Positions 1-9,480 of a stretch of DNA of 64,000 nucleotides are shown piece by piece. Positions within the stretch are counted from its first letter, which is position 1. Each line of letters begins with the position of its first letter. Source of the stretch: Haemophilus parainfluenzae T3T1 (lineage in GTDB: Bacteria; Pseudomonadota; Gammaproteobacteria; Enterobacterales; Pasteurellaceae). The notes under the pieces are model-generated. The model saw only the letters and a list, made by a program, of their open reading frames with translations. It was not told the DNA's origin and made no database searches. The stretch lies in the NCBI RefSeq assembly GCF_000210895.1, contig NC_015964.1, positions 2,005,501 through 2,069,500 on the forward strand. The letters run 5' to 3'. A program made the position numbers and the translations under genes.

Positions 1-514
1 AGTAATCTTCATCTAATGAACTAATTGTTACACCTTGGCTTGAACTTGCATGCATAAATTGGTTATTACCAATATAAACACCTACATGGTTATTTCGACG
101 GAAGAACACTAAATCGCCTTTACGTAATTCATGTTTTTGGATTTGACGACCTAAATAGCGTTGTTCTGAAGTTGTGCGAGGAAGTTCCACACCATAAGCA
201 TCAAGGAAAGCGGTTTGCATAAATGCAGAACAGTCAATACCACGTTTTGTGCTTCCGCCCATTCTATAACGTGTACCACTCCATTCGTTATAAACTTGAG
301 CAAGTGCTTTATCACCAATTAAACCAGATTTAGGACGGTTTGTTCTTAATTTAGGGTGAAGTCCACCTTGTTTCCCATCTAAACCTGCAATTAAACCCGT
401 TAGCTCCGCATCATCGCTCTCTGTAATTACTCCATTATGAGCCTGCCTAGAGCCATTAGAACAGGCTGTTGTCAACACTGCCAATCCTACAATAATCAAA
501 ATCTTCTTTAACAT
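1..514 (-). CDS. NlpC/P60-family lipoprotein (peptidoglycan hydrolase), C-terminus beyond window
   Basis: This is a probable outer-membrane murein endopeptidase of the NlpC/Spr (MepS) type. It starts at the ATG complementary to 512-514, and 171 codons are visible before the window edge. Residues 1-18 form a lipoprotein signal with lipobox LTTAC, so Cys18 would be lipidated. The NlpC/P60 catalytic set is present: Cys95 in GIDCSAFMQ, His143 in NHVGIYIG and His155 in FMHAS. Members of this family cleave peptide cross-links in the cell wall. The gene lies downstream of, and on the same strand as, the PDH operon, separated from it by a strong terminator. Only the extreme C-terminus is missing. Confidence 0.88.
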   Translation of the reverse strand, partial: MLKKILIIVGLAVLTTACSNGSRQAHNGVITESDDAELTGLIAGLDGKQGGLHPKLRTNRPKSGLIGDKALAQVYNEWSGTRYRMGGSTKRGIDCSAFMQTAFLDAYGVELPRTTSEQRYLGRQIQKHELRKGDLVFFRRNNHVGVYIGNNQFMHASSSQGVTISSLDEDY

Positions 515-631
515 AGCTTTTAAATAATAAAAAAATATAAAAACAAAACTGGTCGGATTTTATCAAAAAGTCATTTTGACCGCCAGTTTTTATTGAATTT
601 TTATGCAATTTTGTGAGCTATCTCTCAAAAA

Positions 632-661
632 ATAAAGGCCACTCATTCGAGTAGCCTTTAT
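632..661 (-). terminator. Terminator of the aceEF-lpdA operon
   Basis: A 13-bp stem (632-644 with 649-661) and an ATTC loop lie just past the lpdA stop. On the minus strand the stem is followed by a run of T. The single imperfect position is a G.U wobble only in the minus-strand RNA, so the hairpin is best formed by the lpdA transcript. Confidence 0.8.
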
Positions 662-677
662 GGAAGATTTCAATTAA

Positions 678-2102
678 TTATTTTTTCTTCGCTTTTGCGT
701 TTGGAAGGTCAGTAATTGAACCTTCAAACACTTCAGCCGCAAGACCAACAGATTCGTGAAGTGTTGGGTGAGCATGGATGGTTAATGCGATATCTTCTGC
801 ATCACAACCCATTTCGATCGCAAGACCGATTTCACCTAATAATTCACCACCGTTAGAACCAACGATTGCCCCACCAAGTACGCGGTGAGTATCTTTATCG
901 AAGATTAATTTGGTCATACCTTCAGCACATTCTGAAGCAATCGCACGACCAGAAGCAGCCCAAGGGAATTTAGCAACTTCGTAGTTTAAACCTTCTTGTT
1001 TACATTCTTTCTCAGTTTTACCTACCCAAGCCACTTCTGGTTCAGTATAAGCAATAGAAGGAATGACTTTTGGATCGAAATAATGTTTTTGTCCTGCAAT
1101 CACTTCTGCCGCAACGTGACCTTCGTGAACACCTTTGTGAGCTAACATTGGTTGACCAACGATATCACCGATTGCGAAGATATGAGGCACATTGGTACGC
1201 ATTTGTTTATCAACATGAATGAAACCACGCTCATCCACTTCAACGCCTGCTTTACCTGCATCGATCAATTTACCGTTTGGTGTACGACCGATTGCCACTA
1301 ATACGGCATCATAACGTTTAGTATCGTTACATGCTTTGCCTTCCATTGAAACATAGATACCATCATCTTTTGCTTCAACTGCGGTCACTTTAGTTTCAAG
1401 CATTAACTTGAATTTTTTCTCTACTTGTTTGGTGTAGATTGCAACAACATCTTTATCTGCTGCTGGAATCACTTGATCAAACATTTCAACGACTTCAACT
1501 TCAGAACCTAATGCATGATACACGGTACCCATCTCTAAACCGATGATACCACCACCCATGATTAAAAGTTTTTTCGGTACTTCTTTTAATTTAAGTGCAT
1601 CTGTTGAATCCCAAACACGTGGATCTTCATGTGGGATGAATGGTAATTGAATTGGGCGAGAACCCGCTGCGATAATCGCATTATCGAATTTGATTGTTGT
1701 TGGTTTACCATCACGATCACGTGCTACTAATGTATGTGGATCGGTAAACGCCGCTAAACCTTCAACAACGGTGACTTTACGTTGTTTAGCCATGCCAGCA
1801 AGACCACCGGTTAATTTCGCCACAACCGCTTCTTTACCTGCGCGCACTTCATCTAAATCAATGCGAGGCTCAGCGAAATACACACCGTTTTTGCTTGCGT
1901 GTTTTGCTTCTTCAATTACTTTCGCTACGTGAAGTAATGCTTTAGAAGGGATACAACCTACGTTTAAACATACCCCACCTAATGTTGAATAACGTTCAAC
2001 AAGTACTGTTTCTAAACCTAAGTCCGCACAACGGAATGCCGCTGAATAACCTGCAGGACCTGCACCAAGTACCACAACTTGGGTTTTAATTTCTTTACTC
2101 AT
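678..2102 (-). CDS. lpdA: Dihydrolipoamide dehydrogenase (E3)
   Basis: FAD flavoprotein of 474 residues that reoxidises the dihydrolipoyl groups of pyruvate dehydrogenase (and of 2-oxoglutarate dehydrogenase), passing electrons to NAD. The N-terminal dinucleotide motif is GAGPAG (residues 13-18), the redox-active disulfide is Cys45/Cys50 in GGVCLNVGCIPSK, and the C-terminal His-Glu pair is in HAHPTLHE. I chose the ATG at 2102 because GAGGT precedes it at good spacing. An in-frame start 24 codons upstream would add a basic stretch foreign to the family. The gene is third in aceE-aceF-lpdA, 91 bp after aceF, with a perfect 12-bp stem-loop and an uptake sequence in the gap. Confidence 0.97.
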   Translation of the reverse strand: MSKEIKTQVVVLGAGPAGYSAAFRCADLGLETVLVERYSTLGGVCLNVGCIPSKALLHVAKVIEEAKHASKNGVYFAEPRIDLDEVRAGKEAVVAKLTGGLAGMAKQRKVTVVEGLAAFTDPHTLVARDRDGKPTTIKFDNAIIAAGSRPIQLPFIPHEDPRVWDSTDALKLKEVPKKLLIMGGGIIGLEMGTVYHALGSEVEVVEMFDQVIPAADKDVVAIYTKQVEKKFKLMLETKVTAVEAKDDGIYVSMEGKACNDTKRYDAVLVAIGRTPNGKLIDAGKAGVEVDERGFIHVDKQMRTNVPHIFAIGDIVGQPMLAHKGVHEGHVAAEVIAGQKHYFDPKVIPSIAYTEPEVAWVGKTEKECKQEGLNYEVAKFPWAASGRAIASECAEGMTKLIFDKDTHRVLGGAIVGSNGGELLGEIGLAIEMGCDAEDIALTIHAHPTLHESVGLAAEVFEGSITDLPNAKAKKK

Positions 2103-2153
2103 TTTTACCTCGTAAAAACGTTCAAATTGTTGACCGCACTTGCGATCCTTTCT

Positions 2154-2185
2154 GTAAGATGTGAGCCTAATCACTCACATCTTAC
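2154..2185 (-). other. Intercistronic stem-loop aceF-lpdA
   Basis: A perfect 12-bp inverted repeat (GTAAGATGTGAG at 2154-2165, complement at 2174-2185) with an 8-nt loop lies 9 bp beyond the aceF stop. On the coding strand it is not followed by a T-run, so it looks like an mRNA processing or stability element rather than a terminator. Confidence 0.6.
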
Positions 2186-2193
2186 CGCGTTAA

Positions 2194-4104
2194 TTACATC
2201 ACTAAGCGGCGTAAGTCAGCTAATACGCCATTGATATAGCTTAAGAAACGAGCACCATCAGCACCATCGATCACACGGTGGTCGAAAGATAATGATAATG
2301 GAAGCATTAAGCGTGGCTCAAATTCTTTACCATTCCAAACCGGTTGCATTTCTGATTTAGACACACCTAAAATTGCCACTTCTGGTGCATTTACGATTGG
2401 CGTAAAGTGAGTTGTACCAATACCGCCTAAGCTTGAAATAGTGAAACAACCACCTTGCATATCAGAACCTGAAAGTTTACCGTCACGTGCTTTTTTGGAG
2501 ATTTCCATTAATTCACGAGAGAGTTCGATAATACCTTTTTTGTTCACATTTTTAAATACAGGTACCACTAAGCCGTTTGGTGTATCTACCGCTACGCCAA
2601 TGTTGATGTATTTTTTAAGTGTTAATTTTTGACCGTCTTCAGAGATAGAGCTATTGAAACGTGGGAACGCTTCTAATGCTTTCGCTACCGCTTTCATAAT
2701 GAACACAACTGGCGTAATTTTCACATCCAATTTTTGTTTTTCAACAATCTTGTTCTGTTCTTTACGGAATGCTTCTAAATCAGTGATATCTGTGCGATCG
2801 AAGTGAGTAACATGTGGAATCATTACCCAGTTACGATGTAAGTTTGCACCAGAGATTTTGTTGATTCGGCTTAATTCAACTTCTTCGACTTCACCAAATT
2901 TGCTGAAGTCAACTTTCGGCCATGGTAATAAACCTAAGCCTGCGCCATTTGCTACACCATTACCCGCTGCTGCAGAAGATACAGTGCCTGTTTCAAACGC
3001 TTTAACAGCGGTTTTCACGTAAGCTTGGATATCTTCTTTCACGACACGACCTTTACGACCGGTACCTTTTACGCGATCAAGGTTGATACCGTATTCACGC
3101 GCTAAACGACGAATCACTGGAGTTGCATGTGCATAGCCTGCGCTTGCGACAACTTGTTCCTGGCTTAAGCCAGATACATTACCTGATTGTGCTGCCGGCG
3201 CTGCTGCAGGTGCTGCTTGATGAGCAGGAGCTGCTGCCGCTGGAGCCGCTGCTGGAGCAGGTGCTGCACCCGCCACTTCAAATTTCATAATTAATGAACC
3301 AGTTGAAACTTTATCACCTGATTTCACTAAAATTTCTTTTACCACACCCGCGAATGGAGCTGGTACTTCCATTGAGGCTTTATCGCCTTCAACGGTAATT
3401 AAAGATTGCTCTTCAGAAACGCTGTCGCCAACTGCAACCATGATTTCAGTTACGTTAACTTCATCGCCACCAATATCAGGTACATTCACTTCTTTAATGG
3501 CTGAAGCTGTTGGTGTTGGTGTCGGTGCTGCTGCAGGTGCTGCCGCCTGTTGAGCTGGCGCTGCGGCTGGTGCTGCACCCGCCACTTCAAATTTCATGAT
3601 TAATTTGCCTGTAACAACTTTATCGCCTACGTTGATTAAAATTTCTTTTACCACGCCAGCAACAGGAGCAGGTACTTCCATTGACGCTTTATCACCTTCA
3701 ACATTGATGATTGATTGATCAACTTCAACAGTATCACCAACTTTCACCATAATATCTGTTACGTTTACTTCGTCTGAGCCGATATCGGGTACATTAACTT
3801 CAACTACACTTGCAGCTGCTGGTGCGGCTGCCGGCGCTGGTGCTGCAGCGGCTGGAGCAGGTGCTGCCGCCTCCGCTGACTCTAAAACAAGCATTGGTGT
3901 GCCAGTTGTGACTTTATCACCCACTTTCACTAATACTTCTTTTACCACACCGGCTTCTGGTGCAGGGACTTCCATTGAGGCTTTATCACCTTCAACATTA
4001 ATAATACTTTGATCAGCGGTAATGGTATCACCTACTTTCACCATCACTTCTGTTACGGTAACTTCATCACTACCGATATCAGGAATTTGAATTTGTTTTG
4101 ACAT
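2194..4104 (-). CDS. aceF: Pyruvate dehydrogenase E2, dihydrolipoyl acetyltransferase
   Basis: Core subunit (636 residues) that transfers acetyl groups from E1-bound hydroxyethyl-TPP to CoA. Three tandem lipoyl domains each carry the lipoylation motif GDKASME (first lysine Lys41, the others about 100 residues apart) and are joined by Ala/Pro-rich hinges. They are followed by an E3-binding domain ([14 protein letters not shown]..., near residue 325) and the acetyltransferase domain ending in the catalytic motif [10 protein letters not shown]. Three lipoyl domains match the E. coli layout. The start is an ATG preceded by AAGGTAAGATA. It sits between aceE and lpdA in one operon. The lipoyl repeats make this region prone to recombination, but all three look intact. 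Confidence 0.97.
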   Translation of the reverse strand: MSKQIQIPDIGSDEVTVTEVMVKVGDTITADQSIINVEGDKASMEVPAPEAGVVKEVLVKVGDKVTTGTPMLVLESAEAAAPAPAAAAPAPAAAPAAASVVEVNVPDIGSDEVNVTDIMVKVGDTVEVDQSIINVEGDKASMEVPAPVAGVVKEILINVGDKVVTGKLIMKFEVAGAAPAAAPAQQAAAPAAAPTPTPTASAIKEVNVPDIGGDEVNVTEIMVAVGDSVSEEQSLITVEGDKASMEVPAPFAGVVKEILVKSGDKVSTGSLIMKFEVAGAAPAPAAAPAAAAPAHQAAPAAAPAAQSGNVSGLSQEQVVASAGYAHATPVIRRLAREYGINLDRVKGTGRKGRVVKEDIQAYVKTAVKAFETGTVSSAAAGNGVANGAGLGLLPWPKVDFSKFGEVEEVELSRINKISGANLHRNWVMIPHVTHFDRTDITDLEAFRKEQNKIVEKQKLDVKITPVVFIMKAVAKALEAFPRFNSSISEDGQKLTLKKYINIGVAVDTPNGLVVPVFKNVNKKGIIELSRELMEISKKARDGKLSGSDMQGGCFTISSLGGIGTTHFTPIVNAPEVAILGVSKSEMQPVWNGKEFEPRLMLPLSLSFDHRVIDGADGARFLSYINGVLADLRRLVM

Positions 4105-4159
4105 GTTATCTTACCTTTAAAAAACGCAGTTAAAATCAACCGCACTTTATTTGTAGATG

Positions 4160-4184
4160 ATCCTGTGCGTTTTGCGCACAGGAT
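4160..4184 (-). other. Intercistronic stem-loop aceE-aceF
   Basis: A perfect 10-bp GC-rich stem (ATCCTGTGCG and its complement, 5-nt loop) lies 7 bp after the aceE stop. Minus-strand RNA has no U-tract after it, so read-through into aceF is expected. It probably acts in differential stability or partial attenuation. Confidence 0.55.
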
Positions 4185-4191
4185 GTTTTTA

Positions 4192-6858
4192 TTAAGCGTA
4201 AAGCGGGTTTAAAACTTCAGTTTTTAAACCAAATTTCGCGATTGCATCAGCCACCACTTTCGCATCAAATTTACCTTGTTTTGCAAGCTCATGTAATGCT
4301 GCAACCACAACATAACGCGCATCCACTTCGAAGTGTTCACGTAAGTTTTCACGGCTGTCTGAACGACCGAAACCATCAGTACCTAATACGTGATAGCTTT
4401 GTGCAGGAATGAATGCACGAACTTGTTCTGCGAACAATTTCATATAGTCAGTAGCCGCAACAGCTGGCGCATCATTCATCACTTGTGCAATATAAGGAAC
4501 GCGTGGTGTTTCTGTTGGGTGTAACATATTCCAACGTACAGCATCCGCACCTTCACGAGCGACTTCAGTGAATGAAGGCACGCTATAAACATCTGAGCTT
4601 ACACCATATTCATTTGCAAGGATTTGTGCTGCTTCACGAACATGACGGAAGATCGCACCAGAACCTAATAATTGAACATGGCCTTTGTTGTCTTTCGCTT
4701 CAACGGTTTCAAATTTATAAAGACCCTTACGAATACCCTCTTCAGCACCTTTTGGCATTGCTGGTTGTTCGTAAGTTTCGTTTAATGTGGTGATGTAGTA
4801 GAACACATCTTCTTGTTTTTCACCGTACATACGATTAATACCGTCTTGTAGGATAACTGCCACTTCATAAACGTAAGCAGGGTCATAAGACACACAGTTA
4901 GGAATAACAAGAGATTGAATATGGCTATGACCATCTTCGTGTTGTAAGCCTTCACCATTTAATGTTGTACGGCCAGAAGTACCACCAATCATGAAACCAC
5001 GTGCTAATTGGTCACCGGCTGCCCACATCAAGTCACCCACACGTTGGAAACCAAACATTGAGTAATAGATGAAGAATGGAATCATCGGAAGGTTATTGAC
5101 AGAGTATGAGTTCGCTGCAGCTAACCAAGATGATGCCGCACCTAATTCATTGATACCTTCTTGTAATACTTGACCATCTTTCGCTTCACGGTAGTAAGCC
5201 ACTAAATCACGGTCAGAAGGCACATAGTTTTGACCATGTGGATTGTAAATACCGATTTGACGGAATAAACCTTCCATACCAAAAGTACGTGCTTCGTCAG
5301 CAATAATTGGCACAATTTGTTGACCAATATTTTTATCTTTCAATAAAGTATTTAAGAAACGCACGAATGCCATTGTAGTTGAAATTGGACGAGCTTGAGC
5401 TTCCAATAATGGGGCAAATTCTTCTAAAGCCGGAACTTTAAATTCAGTGGTGAATTTTGGTAAACGTTTTGGTAAGTAACCGTTTAACGCTTTACGTCTG
5501 CCGTGAAGATAATTGTACTCTTCCGAACCTTCTGGGAAGGTGATATACGGATAGTTAGGGATATCTTCATCTTTAATATCTAGGTGGAAATGATCACGGA
5601 AGTATTTAAGACTTTCGATCGACATTTTTTTAGATTGGTGAGCCGTATTTTTACTTTCTGCTTCAGGAATTTTATAACCTTTAACCATGTGTGCAAGGAT
5701 TACTACAGGTTTACCTGCTGTTTGTGCTTTATGGAATGCCGCATAAAGTTTTTCTGAGTCATGACCACCGCGTCTTAATGCCCAGATTTCATCATCTGTC
5801 ATATCCGCTACTAATGCTGCAGTTTCTGGATAACGACCAAAGAAGTGTTCACGAACATAAGCACCATCTTTAGATTTGAAGGTTAAATAGTCGCCATCCA
5901 GCACTTCCATCATCAATTGAGTTAACTTACCTGAGGTATCTTTGGCAAATAATTTGTCCCAGTTAGAACCCCACATGACTTTGATCACTTCCCAACCTGC
6001 ACCCGCAAATAAACCTTCTAATTCTTGAACAATTTTACCATTACCTGTTACTGGGCCATCTAAACGTTGCAAGTTACAGCTTACGACGAAGATTAGGTTA
6101 TCTAAACCTTCACGTGCTGCGAAGGTTAAATCACCTTTTGCTTCGATTTCATCCATCTCACCATCACCAAGGAAAGCATATACTTTTTGATCTTTGGTGT
6201 CTTTTAAGCCACGGTTATCTAAGTATTTTAAGAAACGAGCAGTACGGATTGCATTTACAGGACCTAAACCCATCGATACCGTAGAGAATTGCCAGAATTC
6301 AGGCATTAATTTCGGGTGAGGATAAGAAGAAAGACCTTTACCCGGTTCACATTCCTGACGGAAGTTATTCATTTGTTCTTCAGTAATACGACCTTCAACA
6401 AATGCACGCGCATACATACCTGGTGCTGCGTGGCCTTGGAAGAAGACTAAGTCACCGCCATTTTTATCAGTCGCCGCTTTGAAGAAGTGGTTAAAACAGA
6501 CTTCATACATGCTTGCTGCAGATTGATAAGTTGAAATGTGACCACCTAATTCAAGATCTTTTTTCTGGCCACGTAATACCGCCATGATCGCATTCCAACG
6601 TACAGCACTACGAATACGACGCTCAATAGCTTTATCACCTGGGTATGCTGGCTGTTCAGAAAGTGGGATGGTATTAACATAAGGGGTTGTTACGCCACCT
6701 TTTGCAATGTTCACACCACCATTACGTGCCTGCTCAATCACCTGATTGATGATGTAATGCGCACGCTCTGCGCCTTCTGCACGAATTAATGAATCAACAG
6801 CTGACAACCAATCCTGTGTTTCAATTGGGTCAATATCGTTTACTAAGGTATCTGACAT
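4192..6858 (-). CDS. aceE: Pyruvate dehydrogenase E1 component, homodimeric
   Basis: TPP-dependent decarboxylase (888 residues, the usual length of the homodimeric gammaproteobacterial E1). It decarboxylates pyruvate and reductively acetylates the E2 lipoyl groups. The TPP/Mg motif is GDGEMDE (about residue 230) followed by SCNLQRLDGPVTGN, and the C-terminal transketolase-like part is complete. It is the first gene of the operon; the ATG is at 6856-6858 with AAGGAAAG upstream. The leader carries an 18-bp perfect palindrome that may be an operator for the operon. Confidence 0.97.
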   Translation of the reverse strand: MSDTLVNDIDPIETQDWLSAVDSLIRAEGAERAHYIINQVIEQARNGGVNIAKGGVTTPYVNTIPLSEQPAYPGDKAIERRIRSAVRWNAIMAVLRGQKKDLELGGHISTYQSAASMYEVCFNHFFKAATDKNGGDLVFFQGHAAPGMYARAFVEGRITEEQMNNFRQECEPGKGLSSYPHPKLMPEFWQFSTVSMGLGPVNAIRTARFLKYLDNRGLKDTKDQKVYAFLGDGEMDEIEAKGDLTFAAREGLDNLIFVVSCNLQRLDGPVTGNGKIVQELEGLFAGAGWEVIKVMWGSNWDKLFAKDTSGKLTQLMMEVLDGDYLTFKSKDGAYVREHFFGRYPETAALVADMTDDEIWALRRGGHDSEKLYAAFHKAQTAGKPVVILAHMVKGYKIPEAESKNTAHQSKKMSIESLKYFRDHFHLDIKDEDIPNYPYITFPEGSEEYNYLHGRRKALNGYLPKRLPKFTTEFKVPALEEFAPLLEAQARPISTTMAFVRFLNTLLKDKNIGQQIVPIIADEARTFGMEGLFRQIGIYNPHGQNYVPSDRDLVAYYREAKDGQVLQEGINELGAASSWLAAANSYSVNNLPMIPFFIYYSMFGFQRVGDLMWAAGDQLARGFMIGGTSGRTTLNGEGLQHEDGHSHIQSLVIPNCVSYDPAYVYEVAVILQDGINRMYGEKQEDVFYYITTLNETYEQPAMPKGAEEGIRKGLYKFETVEAKDNKGHVQLLGSGAIFRHVREAAQILANEYGVSSDVYSVPSFTEVAREGADAVRWNMLHPTETPRVPYIAQVMNDAPAVAATDYMKLFAEQVRAFIPAQSYHVLGTDGFGRSDSRENLREHFEVDARYVVVAALHELAKQGKFDAKVVADAIAKFGLKTEVLNPLYA

Positions 6859-6890
6859 AGTCTTTCCTTATTTTACTGAGTGAAAATGAA

Positions 6891-6908
6891 GTTTGGTTAT
6901 AACCAAAC
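6891..6908. promoter_or_regulatory. Perfect palindrome in the aceE leader, candidate operator
   Basis: GTTTGGTTATAACCAAAC is a perfect 18-bp palindrome 33 bp upstream of the aceE start. It contains TTGGT/ACCAA half-sites like those of the E. coli PdhR operator, but with a 4-nt rather than a 3-nt centre. A regulator site for PDH expression is the likely reading; the regulator is not identified. Confidence 0.5.
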
Positions 6909-7082
6909 ACGAAAATCAAGCTTGTTAATCTATGTTACAAACATTTAACAAATCTTGTAAATTTTAGAAGATTTTTTGCAAGAAAGATAGTAGATTTTGA
7001 CTGTTCTTATGGTTTTCTTCCTGTTATTTCCATACTTGTGATTAAAAGTGCGGTCATTTTAGGAAGATTTTCTGATTTGAGT

Positions 7083-7096
7083 TAAAGCATGCTTTA
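7083..7096. promoter_or_regulatory. Palindrome upstream of mgsA, candidate operator
   Basis: TAAAGCATGCTTTA is a perfect 14-bp palindrome 70 bp before the mgsA start. Its size and position suit a dimeric regulator binding near the promoter. No family is assigned. Confidence 0.35.
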
Positions 7097-7165
7097 CATA
7101 TTGCATTCAATACCCGCTTTGATCTAAAGTGCTCGCATACTTTTTAGCTTTATAGAGGATAAAAT

Positions 7166-7624
7166 ATGAATACTACAACTCGCCCAATCTTTTCTCATAA
7201 ACGAATAGCGCTCGTTGCACATGATAGCTGCAAACAAAACCTGCTCAATTGGGTAAAGAAACATAAAGAAGCTCTCGCTCCCCATCAACTTTATGCAACA
7301 GGTACAACTGGCCATCTATTAGAAAGAGAAACGGGACTCAAAATAGCCTCACTATTAAGTGGACCGATGGGCGGAGATCAGCAACTTGGCGGACTGATTG
7401 CTGAGAAAAAAATTGATATGATGATTTTCTTTTGGGATCCGATGAACGCGGCACCCCATGATCCTGATGTAAAAGCCTTAATGCGTATCGCCACAGTGTG
7501 GAATATTCCCGTTGCGATCAACCAAAGCACCGCTGATTTTCTTTTAACATCAAGCTTATTTGATCAAGAAATTAGCATTGATATCCCCGATTATGAAGGA
7601 TATTTAAAAGCTCGCTTAGACTAA
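7166..7624 (+). CDS. mgsA: Methylglyoxal synthase
   Basis: Converts dihydroxyacetone phosphate to methylglyoxal and phosphate, a bypass that relieves sugar-phosphate accumulation. The 152-residue length is normal for the family. Visible motifs are [12 protein letters not shown] at the N-terminus, the phosphate-binding loop GTTGHLLE, the conserved [16 protein letters not shown] with the catalytic aspartate, and [18 protein letters not shown]. The start is an ATG with AGAGGAT upstream. It is a single-gene unit, divergent from aceE and convergent with the next gene across a shared terminator. Confidence 0.96.
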   Translation: MNTTTRPIFSHKRIALVAHDSCKQNLLNWVKKHKEALAPHQLYATGTTGHLLERETGLKIASLLSGPMGGDQQLGGLIAEKKIDMMIFFWDPMNAAPHDPDVKALMRIATVWNIPVAINQSTADFLLTSSLFDQEISIDIPDYEGYLKARLD

Positions 7625-7662
7625 ACGATGATACCTTAGCCAAATAATCTCAACCTAATAAA

Positions 7663-7690
7663 AAAGGAGATAAATGACTTTATCTCCTTT
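7663..7690. terminator. Bidirectional terminator mgsA / ydgA-like
   Basis: Perfect 12-bp stem (AAAGGAGATAAA and its complement) with a TGAC loop between two convergent genes. Flanking A and T runs allow it to work in either direction. Confidence 0.8.
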
Positions 7691-7709
7691 CTAATTATTT
7701 CGTTGTTAA

Positions 7710-9209
7710 TTACTGACCTTGTGCCGCCATTCCCATCATTAACATAAATAACACGCCTTGAACTTGCTCTTCTGGAATCACTTGACCATTAAGTTTGAGC
7801 TCTCCCTTTTCAAGCACTAAGTTAAGCGTCACATTTTTATCATTATTCACCACAATATTTTGTGCTGCCGCTTGCTTAGCTTGCTCTTCAATTTGTGCTT
7901 TAATCAAAGCTCTCTCTTCTTCTGGTACAAATTGTGCAAGATTTTTTTCAACCATTTCTTTATCTACGTGAATATTTAACGCAAAATCCGTAAATTGTTT
8001 ATATAAACTCCCCGCCATTAAATCAAATTTCGGATCTTTCGCTAACGCTACATTTAAATCTAATGAGACTTTACCCTGGCTATTTGAAATTGACATTGGG
8101 TTTAGTTTAATTTGAGGTTGATTATTAAAAATAGCCATACCATGATTTTCAGCCCATGAGCTTAAAATTTCGGATACCATTTCCTCATTAGAAGAATTTT
8201 CCTCATCACTTATTGATTCGAAGACAGTAAAAAGTGCTTCAATCAATGCATTAATCGCATTTGCTTCAATATGGTTTAACTCAACGTTGTAAGTTAATTT
8301 ACCAAAATCTTTCCCATCAATAGCTATCGAGTCTACCGTATTTTCACTTTTGGCACTCACGAAATCACCATCGAGTGAAATATCAGATTTTGCTTTAAAA
8401 CCCTTTTGGACTACAGTGCTCTCTTTTCCCGCATGATAGAGCGTAGCCATTTCAAAACTGTCAATTAAAGAAGTGCTGTTTCCCGTATAAATGTAAGCCC
8501 ATTTAGTTGGATTATATGAACCTTCGACTTTCATGCCTTTCATTTTCATTGTGATTGATTTAGGCATATCTTCGCCATCTTGCTCCTCCATCACTTCTGG
8601 CAAGACAGTAGCACTCACTTCATTTAAGGTCATATCATATTTGCCAGCGAGATCTTTATTGATATCAAAGCCCATATTGATATTTGACCAAGTGACTTTC
8701 GTTCCTGGTGACTCTGGATCAGTTAGCTCTCCACCCGCTAATTCAACTTTACCTTTTGTCGATAAGTTATAGCCAGTAGTTGCTTGATATTGAACAGGTT
8801 TATCCGATTTAAGCAAATCAAATAAAGGTTGGGTGGTTTCATTTTTACCAATCACACCTTGTGCTGAAAACATTGCTGGCATGAAATTAAATTTGGTTAA
8901 TTGATCGAGTGGGAATGGACCATGATAAAGCTTTGTTGACAATGGAATAGTGAAAGTCTCACCTTCTTCAGGTAAGGAAATCACGAGTTCATCTTCCACT
9001 TGAGAGGTAAATAAACCACGGTCAAACTGTTTATTTTTATAAACAACCTTAAATGAATCAGATAAGCCTAAAGCCTGAGCTTGTTTATTTGCTAATTCAA
9101 TTTGACGTAAATATTCAGTTTGTGCTTTTTCGCCTGTAAACCACGCGCCACCGACACCTACCGCACCAAGAGCCACAATCACACCTAATGCTACGACTGA
9201 TTTTTTCAT
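7710..9209 (-). CDS. YdgA-like DUF945 family protein
   Basis: A 499-residue protein of the YdgA/DUF945 family, which is about 500 residues in E. coli. Residues 1-25 form a single hydrophobic N-terminal segment with two lysines before it, so the protein is exported or membrane-anchored. The rest is a long soluble region rich in Asp/Glu and Lys. It includes the family-typical GLFTSQVEDEL segment near residue 70 and ends with a Met-rich tail (LFMLMMGMAAQGQ). The molecular function is not established. It is a single-gene unit convergent with mgsA and divergent from dnaK. Confidence 0.8.
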   Translation of the reverse strand: MKKSVVALGVIVALGAVGVGGAWFTGEKAQTEYLRQIELANKQAQALGLSDSFKVVYKNKQFDRGLFTSQVEDELVISLPEEGETFTIPLSTKLYHGPFPLDQLTKFNFMPAMFSAQGVIGKNETTQPLFDLLKSDKPVQYQATTGYNLSTKGKVELAGGELTDPESPGTKVTWSNINMGFDINKDLAGKYDMTLNEVSATVLPEVMEEQDGEDMPKSITMKMKGMKVEGSYNPTKWAYIYTGNSTSLIDSFEMATLYHAGKESTVVQKGFKAKSDISLDGDFVSAKSENTVDSIAIDGKDFGKLTYNVELNHIEANAINALIEALFTVFESISDEENSSNEEMVSEILSSWAENHGMAIFNNQPQIKLNPMSISNSQGKVSLDLNVALAKDPKFDLMAGSLYKQFTDFALNIHVDKEMVEKNLAQFVPEEERALIKAQIEEQAKQAAAQNIVVNNDKNVTLNLVLEKGELKLNGQVIPEEQVQGVLFMLMMGMAAQGQ

Positions 9210-9399
9210 TTGGATTCCTTTGTTAAATTAATAGATGATCAAAATTGTCGGCAATTTACCACAAAACACAATTTTTTTCTTATTTTTTCAAAATAATTTT
9301 ATATTTCCCCCTTGAACTTTGTTCAGCTGGACTTATTTTGTGAAACAAGAACGGAAATGACCGCACTTTAACAGGAAGAAAAAATTTTAAATCTTGCCT

Positions 9400-9428
9400 C
9401 TTGAAATGCGGAAAAGTATCCACATCTT
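9400..9428 (+). promoter_or_regulatory. Heat-shock (sigma-32) promoter of dnaK
   Basis: CTTGAAA at 9400-9406, a 13-bp spacer and CCACATCT from 9420 match the sigma-32 consensus (CTTGAAA, 13-15 bp, CCCCATNT) with one mismatch in the -10 box. The predicted start would give a leader of roughly 45 nt before dnaK. Confidence 0.75.
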
Positions 9429-9480
9429 ATTCATCGTAATGATTTACAACGAATTAAAAATTTTACTTAGGAGTAACAAA

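Larger units (their letters stand above)
6859..7165. other. Divergent control region aceE / mgsA
   Basis: This 307-bp AT-rich gap between divergent aceE and mgsA contains no gene. It holds an 18-bp palindrome near aceE (6891-6908), one uptake sequence (7046-7054) and a 14-bp palindrome near mgsA (7083-7096). No fully convincing sigma-70 promoter stands out by eye. Confidence 0.6.

Noticed and set aside
2103-2174. N-terminal extension of lpdA by 24 codons
   Set aside because: The family N-terminus and a good ribosome site fix the start at 2102; the extension crosses the intercistronic stem-loop.
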